Below, piece by piece: positions 57,860-64,000 of a stretch of 64,000 nucleotides of DNA. The notes under the pieces are model-generated. The model was not told the DNA's origin and ran no database searches. It saw only the letters and a program-made list of their open reading frames with translations. Origin of the DNA: Parietaria judaica (taxonomy: Eukaryota > Streptophyta > Magnoliopsida > Rosales > Urticaceae); contig OX940870.1 in NCBI GenBank assembly GCA_954871525.1, positions 8,153,501 through 8,217,500 of the forward strand, in the 5' to 3' direction. Made by a program: the position numbers and the translations under genes. Numbering within the stretch: the stretch's first letter is position 1; each line of letters starts with the position of its first letter.

Positions 57860-60759
57860 TGTTGGAAATCAGTGGTATCAAGACGACTTCCTTACCACGA
57901 TAATAGCCTCCGAGGCATCCCGGTAACATTTAAAAATTCATTTTAAAGCGAAAATCTTGTTACCGGACCGACGACACGGATATCGGGTAATAATCATTTC
58001 ATTAAGATCTGATAAATATTTCGAATTTAATATTTTCATAGTCATTATTAATAATCTAGTCGAATAGGAAATAAATAGAAAGCAGTAAATGGTTGCATTT
58101 ATTGACCCAATGCATAAGGCCGTACCTCAACTGACGATTCCGGCTGCGCGTTCTGACTTGGGCAGGGCTCCGCCGGTGCTGAGGGAAACTCCCGTGATCT
58201 TCCGGGATATTCTCTTGGACTCCTCGTACCGAAGCGTGGGATTCGCCGGCAGGACTCCGTCGCAAAATTTAATTGACGTTTTTTTTAAAGCTAGCGGAGA
58301 AAATATCTCGTAAGTCGAACCAGAAGAGAGATCAGAAGCAGAAAACTCGCAGACCCTAGAGAGAGAGAGCTCGAGTTTTTGCTCTAGGGAAGGTGTGAAA
58401 AATGTGTAGAATGAGCCTCCTATTTATAGGCTCAAGCTGTAACCGATTTGGAGATTTTTCCTCCCTTTATTCGAATTTATTAAATTAAATATGATTAATT
58501 ATTTCAATCCAATGGTCCAGATTCAATCTCATCTAAATCCAATGGATATAATTAATCAGGGATTTAATTGAATAATAATACATGATAAGATCAAAATATT
58601 TAATCTTATCATTTATTAATAAAATTTGAATTATATTATATATACATATTTAAAATTCGAATTTGATAATGATTATCTAGATCCAATGGTTAAAAATAAA
58701 TCATAAACCAATCCAATGGATCAAATCAATTAGGGATAAAGTCAAATACCCTAGGGTTTTACAAAACCCAATTCGAACTCTTATCCATAATATTATTCGA
58801 ATTATATATATTATATATATAACATTAATTAATTTCTAATCCGACGGTTAAAGATTAAATCTCAAAACCGATCCAACGGACACAATTCTTTAATCAAATT
58901 CGAAATACCTAAACTTGGTCACCAAGTTTCAATTTTGAATTACATTTAGGGTTCAAATCAATTATCTCAATCCAACGGTTGATATTAAATCATAACCGAT
59001 CCAATGGATTAAATTGATTTTAGGGTTTTGCTAAAATACCAAACAATAGATATTTATGCCGCAAATATAAATTCTCCAATTCTCATATTCGAACTTAGCT
59101 AGTGTTTGTTTTCTCCAAACCCTAATTCGAATTTACACATGTAACAATATATAAATATATATTTTTATCTATTAATATAAATCTTTTAATTATTGATTAA
59201 TTATTTTAGATATTAATAATTAAATCCAAATAATTAAATTATATTAATAAAACCTGATCTCAATATCACGCAGTAAATGTCATGGTGCAACACCATCATT
59301 ATATTTGTGATATGTGATTTAATTTCATAGTTTATCGAACTGAGTCATAAACTTAGAAAATCCATAAATCACAAACCGTAAGTCTGAATGACTTGGTTCA
59401 AAAAGCAAAGTTGCTTAGAATTTAATTTACAACAACATGGTTCTGTTAGAAAATCTAAATTATAACTTTCCTTTTATCAGTTAATTCCGTGGAGCAAAAT
59501 ATGATACTTTTGCCACGCTGACGATAAAACTATCTGACGTCTGACACAGACTTGTCAGTTTTATAAGTCAAGCCAAATGATTAAACATTATCCAGAATGT
59601 ATTTTAATCACGTACGTATCATCCGTTACGGAGCTATCCTGGGGACCATGGACCCGTATCACTTAAGCTCCAACGAACTGCTAGTTGTTCGTCAAACCTC
59701 GAAGTGATTCTACTATAGACCCGAGGCTGCACTCTTTAGTGATACGGTATATATTATTCCCTTAAAACAGAAGGGTGCCCATTGATTCAATCAAATTCGG
59801 GTTATTGTCCTTTCACTTGATGACTCACACATGAGCAGGCGATTTTTACCGTAATGCCCCTCATTGCATTTTCATCCTTGGCTCAGCCAGTAATATTATG
59901 AGCAACCCACTTATGGTTTCGATTCATAAGTTGCGCACGGGTACCTCTCACTTCTCACCACTGACAACCAAGGGAATCATCATGACTCTGAAAAGAGCTG
60001 TGTGATGCCCATGTCTATGATCAAGCAATCCTCACTACTGACTATCATGTTCCCAAAATAATAGTGTTGGGAACAACAGTAATATCTTGTGTTCTTTAAC
60101 GGTTAAATCAAAGAACAATCAAGCCAGTAGTGAGGATTGCTTGATCATAGACATGGGCATCACACAGCTCTTTTCAGAGTCATGATGATTCCCTTGGTTG
60201 TCAGTGGTGAGAAGTGAGAGGTACCCGTGCGCAACTTATGAATCGAAACCATAAGTGGGTTGCTCATAATATTAGCTCGGACTCACGATCACTCAGGACT
60301 TAGAACTAATATCCATTTGATCATCATTTTGTGACTCAACTACAAGTTATCAGTGATAGTCTTATATGATAACTTCTTGAGTTTAAGTCAGGTCCAGTCC
60401 AGTATGAAGACGCTTCATACTTAATGCACTTCTAGTGAGTGTGACACACACATAATCTAGAATAGGATTGTCATTTAGTCACATTAATGACCTTACCGAT
60501 TAATGGGCTCCCACTCAGTTAATCAGGTCACGGACGTTTTAAGTTCATTTATTATGTTTATTAATTCTTCCTCACATGACTCTGTTGTGATAATAATAAC
60601 ATAATTGCATCCTTTACGAACTAAGGAATCAAACATTCTATTTTACTCTACCAGAAACTATAATAAGATTAACATAATAAGCATCATATTTATTCAACGA
60701 CTTGTCATAATCTTTTAAAAATGGATAAATATCTTGTTTACGGACACATATGTCCAACA
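57860..60759 (-). mobile_element. Nested LTR-type element (2900 bp), probably a solo LTR on the minus strand
   Basis: Terminal TGTTGG and CCAACA with an identical 5-bp target-site duplication CAAAG at 57855-57859 and 60760-60764. On the minus strand a TATA-type 'gcctataaataggagg' lies near 58420-58435, followed by sequence to the CCAACA end, as in the U3-R-U5 order of an LTR. No gag-pol coding is seen. The interior contains a perfect 150-bp inverted repeat (59891-60274) and a second internal TGTTGGGAACA at 60065. A small ORF (58056-58265) is not supported. Confidence 0.75.
59891..60274. repeat. Perfect 150-bp inverted repeat with 84-bp spacer
   Basis: 59891-60040 and 60125-60274 are exact reverse complements by base-by-base reading. 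The spacer (60041-60124) contains a smaller inverted pair, gttcccaa...ttgggaac. The arms lie inside the nested LTR-type element. Confidence 0.92.
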
Positions 60760-61421
60760 CAAAGCCACTAGGCCCAAAGGCCCAACGTCTACCTGTCATC
60801 AGCCCAGAAAGAAGAGGGTAGAATCTTCATATTCTCTACCTGGTATCCCAATTCAAAGCCAAGCGGAAGACCAGGAATATGAATTCAAGTCTTCAACGGG
60901 CATAATTCAAACACGACGAAGAGAACGCAGTCGTGGGACACGTGTAGCAAGATGAGCCATTCAACCCGGTCAGCTCGGACAGAAGACCCCATGATTCCTT
61001 GAAGTCCAACGGGAAGAATTGAAGCCTATAAATATCAAGCTCAAGCTCAGATCAACACACATCCCTGAGAGAATATATCGAGAGCTCGCTGCCCGGCATT
61101 TTTATCTACTTCGAGATTTCTTTGTATTCTGTTCATCCTTCTTCTTCTTCTCTTTTCTCACCCTAGACGTGATTTGCTGCATGTAGCTACCCGTCTATAT
61201 TAAACTAACAGAGGACGTAGTCAACTACCGCCTTGAGACGAACCTCTATAAAAAATCCCTCGTCTCATTTATACAACTTATATACTTATATATATATCGA
61301 GAGTGAATCGAGAGCTTGCAACGTGAGAGATTGAATTCCACCAAATCATCAATCTCAAGAATATCATACACTCACAAGTCACACTTGACTGATTGAGGTG
61401 GGAAACCACGTCAACAAGTAT

Positions 61422-62049
61422 TAATTTTTTTTTTGCCGGACGAGCTAGGAATGACATTAGCCACCCCAAACTTTTGGGTCTCCCATGTCAACAACGCCCA
61501 CTATTAAGATATACGTACCATGAAATGATTTATTTTGATGCAAATGTTCTTAAAATAGGTTATCATAAATAAAAATTTGCTTAACTTTATTTTGGCGGGA
61601 AATATAGTCAGGTAAAGTGGAAGACAACAATACAACGAACCATTGACATGGGATGGCAGACTAGTTGAGGTAGAATGACACATGGCATCTTCTACCCAAC
61701 TCACGCACCAAATATAATGCGTGAAAATGCTCATACTGGTTCGCTACGCATTGTGAGGCTTTACTTCCCCAGTGGCAAGTGGCAAGAGGAACGAGAGACG
61801 CAAATTGATTTTAGACTTTTGCAATCTTTTAGTTAAATAGTTTTTCAATAAATTACTCTTACTTATCATACTTTCTTATAGCACCATTCGTGAGTTATTA
61901 TGAGTAAACTTTTAATTTCTAGAAATACTTCTTAACGTACTGAATAATAATTTTTCTTTTCAAATCTGTTTAACATATATTTAGTTTAATCTAAGATATT
62001 ATTATTTTAGTGTTATTTAAGTTGATTTGGGTCATCAAAAGAACCTTGA
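61422..62049. other. Intergenic DNA
   Basis: Nothing recognised. The short ORFs on the minus strand (61278-61469, 61504-61734) overlap LTR sequence or AT-rich DNA. Confidence 0.45.
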
Positions 62050-62990
62050 AGTGTTATTAAATTTAATATTAATTAGAAAAAAGAACTAACTAAATACCTA
62101 AAAACACTTAAAGTTTAAGAGAAATACTCATAATTTCATAAAACTAATTTATACCCACTAATAAACTCGTTTGGACCATATTAATCATAATATTAGTTAT
62201 AATTATTAAATTTTGTTTAGTAATTATTAATAATATATTTAATTTCGAAATAATATGTTCCTATAATTATGGTTGACAACATCCACCTCTTAATTACAAT
62301 TTCATTTTATTATGTTATTTTTAAAATGATTAAATCATTTATCACGATTTGCTTTAAATTTGGTATCGACCTTTTCTTCTCTCCCCGAATCGTTCGACCT
62401 TCATTATCGCCAAGTTCCAGTCGCCTCGCCTCCCATCTCCTTCTTCCGTCACCACATCCTGGGCGAGGCCGATACAAACAGTCCTCGTATTAAGTATTGG
62501 TATATACATAAATAATGTTTTGGTAATTAAATTTACAGTTTGATATTGATATATACATACCAATTCATGTTGATATTTACGATTTGCAAAAATTTCTCGT
62601 ATTAAGTATTGGTATATACATATATACAATTTTGGCGGAAAATTTTACCAATTTGTTGATAATTGATTTTTGTAATTTTGAATATAAAATCGTTAAAAAT
62701 CATGATTAAAAGGGAATATATATTTCAAAAATAATTAGAAAATTTTAAAGATTAATTAGTTATTCTATTAAGCAACATTTAAGGCAAATATATAATATGA
62801 TTTTTAATTTATTAATTAAAAACGTAATTATATAATTAATTTTAAATAATGATTAATTTCACACTTAACAAATTTTAGGGGTAAATTGGTCCATATTTCA
62901 ATTAATTGGTTGTTTTGATTACCATAAATAGGTTTGTGCATTTTTTTTTGAAACGTTTAGTAAAAAATGGGCAGTTGGCTCATTTACCCT
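62050..62990. repeat. Dispersed repeat, copy 2 (partner 38290-39450)
   Basis: It shares in order 'aaaacacttaaagtttaag', 'atttatacccac', 'ttggaccatattaat' and a terminal 'ggctcatttaccct' with the region at 38290-39450. A C-rich core lies at about 62370-62490. A 'tcgtattaagtattggtatatacata' phrase is duplicated at about 62485-62510 and 62598-62622. The element class is unknown. Confidence 0.5.
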
Positions 62991-63054
62991 TAATAGAGAA
63001 AAAAAAACTCGGCCCCCTGGTGGTGAAATCCTGGTTCCGCTACTGAGTAACGAA

Positions 63055-63250
63055 ATTTGCGGCGAAAGTCATTAAAGTCACTAAATTCTTGCAAATAAAT
63101 CACTAACGTCTATTTTTGAGGCCAAAGTCAGTAACATCATCATTTTTTGCAGATAAGTCACGAACTAATATTTTGTGCAGCGAAAGTCATCAAAGTCGCT
63201 AAATTCTTGTAGCTAAATCACTAATGTCTACTTTTTGCGCCAAAAATCAT
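63055..63250. repeat. Tandem duplication of a 'gcgaaagtcattaaagtc' unit
   Basis: Two diverged copies of about 120 bp (about 63058-63175 and 63176-63262), each with 'cgaaagtcat', 'ctaaattcttg' and 'aaatcactaa' in order. Related sequence flanks the MITE at 24088-24560, so this is a dispersed family. Confidence 0.65.
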
Positions 63251-63262
63251 TAACATCATTCT

Positions 63263-64000
63263 TTCCTTAAAAATGTTATCTGACAAAGTTAAATGACCTA
63301 GCACCAGCCTACGTGGTATTCAACACTTGTCTCTAACAAAGAAAATGCGTTATAGTAATGATGTTATTTGAAATAGAGATTTTTGTGGTAACAATACTTG
63401 TTAAGGGTATTTTTCGAAGCCTAGAAAAGTTAAGGCCCAACTAGAAAAATCCGAACGATCAGGCGGAAGTACCAGACTTTCGTAGTAGCGGGCCAAATAG
63501 ATCCAGTTCCGATCCGGCAGTCTAACGGAAGTCTTGGTGTCCCAGAATCTCCAGTTCAATACCCCCTGCCCATGGAAGTCAACATACGACGATAGGCCCG
63601 ACCTAACACGGAAAGTTAGGCCGCTATAATGCTTGATCTATGTTTCAGCATCAGCAGTAAAAAATTTCTATTCATTTAGTTTCTTGCAATTTCCCAGCCA
63701 ATGTCTTAGTGTTTTTCGATGTAAACTCGGTTGGCTCCAATCCAAATCGTTTATCAAAAACACTCAGAAAGAACTTAGGCGAAAGAAAGCAAACGACAAT
63801 AAACAAACCACCTAACTGACTTTGGTGGAGTTACAAAAGATCAAAAAAGATTACTGTATGGAGACTAAACAGTAGTAGAGAAAGTGTTTCTCTCATTATA
63901 TGTTGAAGAGCTAAATACAGCGAAGTTCAAAACGAAAACTAACAATGGTATTTATAACTTTATAATAGTTATATAGAGAGGGCAACACTTAAAATTACTA
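63263..64000. other. Window end, intergenic
   Basis: A GC-richer stretch at about 63420-63640 may be an LTR fragment, but no ends are visible. No gene is supported to the window edge. Confidence 0.4.

Larger units (their letters stand above)
57700..61416 (+). mobile_element. Solo LTR, family 1, split by a nested element
   Basis: Starts TGTTGATG and ends CACGTCAACA. The flanks AGTAG (57695-57699) and AGTAT (61417-61421) match at 4 of 5 bases. Without the nested insertion (57860-60764) the LTR is about 812 bp, close to the 807 bp of the copy at 22695-23501, and the two align on both sides of the insertion. A TATA-like 'gcctataaatat' lies near 61023. No internal retrotransposon sequence remains. 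Confidence 0.82.

Noticed and set aside
57873..57880. TGGTATCA, resembling a tRNA-Met primer-binding site
   Set aside because: It lies inside the element end only 13 bases from the terminus, and the TATA order and TSD support a minus-strand LTR, so it is probably coincidental.
1..64000. CRISPR arrays, operons, organelle insertions, rRNA genes and tRNA genes
   Set aside because: None were seen; direct repeats present are microsatellites, transposon arms or tandem duplications typical of plant nuclear DNA.

Overview
This window is nuclear DNA of a flowering plant, most likely a eudicot. The evidence is long AT-rich intergenic DNA, split genes with GT-AG introns, plant-type protein families (serine palmitoyltransferase LCB1, a SUMO-conjugating enzyme of the SCE1 type, a DREB/EAR-type AP2/ERF factor, a C2H2-NYN protein, a SPRY protein) and many plant-type transposon relics. 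I cannot name the species. All calls come from reading the sequence and remembered family knowledge; no search was run.

Layout. 1-10.9 kb: gene-poor, with a 9-bp-TSD foldback element at 6155-6795 and an unidentified possible two-exon relic near 9.2-9.8 kb. 10.9-15.2 kb: a complete 12-exon LCB1 gene (482 aa) with a leader that probably contains an intron. 16.1-33.4 kb: a duplication cluster. A five-exon SCE1-like SUMO E2 gene is present three times (17686-18650, 25247-26147, 28841-30003). A SPRY-domain gene lies 3' of copy 3 (minus strand, 31196-32884), and a broken 5' fragment of the same gene lies 3' of copy 1 (20886-21101), so a unit of SUMO E2 plus SPRY gene appears to have been duplicated. 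Each E2 copy has its own lesion: copy 1 changes HPN to HLN, copy 2 lacks a GT at one 5' splice site, and copy 3 has a premature TAG, a four-residue deletion and a changed catalytic Asp.

33.4-64 kb: two intact, apparently intronless genes stand far apart, a GC-rich C2H2-NYN putative nuclease (40529-41689) and a DREB-type ERF with an EAR motif (52777-53286) with a small upstream ORF in its leader. The rest is transposon relics whose boundaries can be read from target-site duplications (TSDs). They comprise five MULE-like foldback elements (9-bp TSDs), two families of non-autonomous hAT elements (8-bp TSDs), two solo LTRs of about 0.8 kb, one of them split by a 2.9-kb LTR-type element, and truncated LINE tails, one with a 15-bp TSD.

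The genes do not form a pathway or operon. The most interesting signals are the three differently damaged SUMO E2 paralogues, the linked SPRY duplication, a perfect 150-bp inverted repeat (59891-60274), and the well-preserved non-autonomous transposon families.
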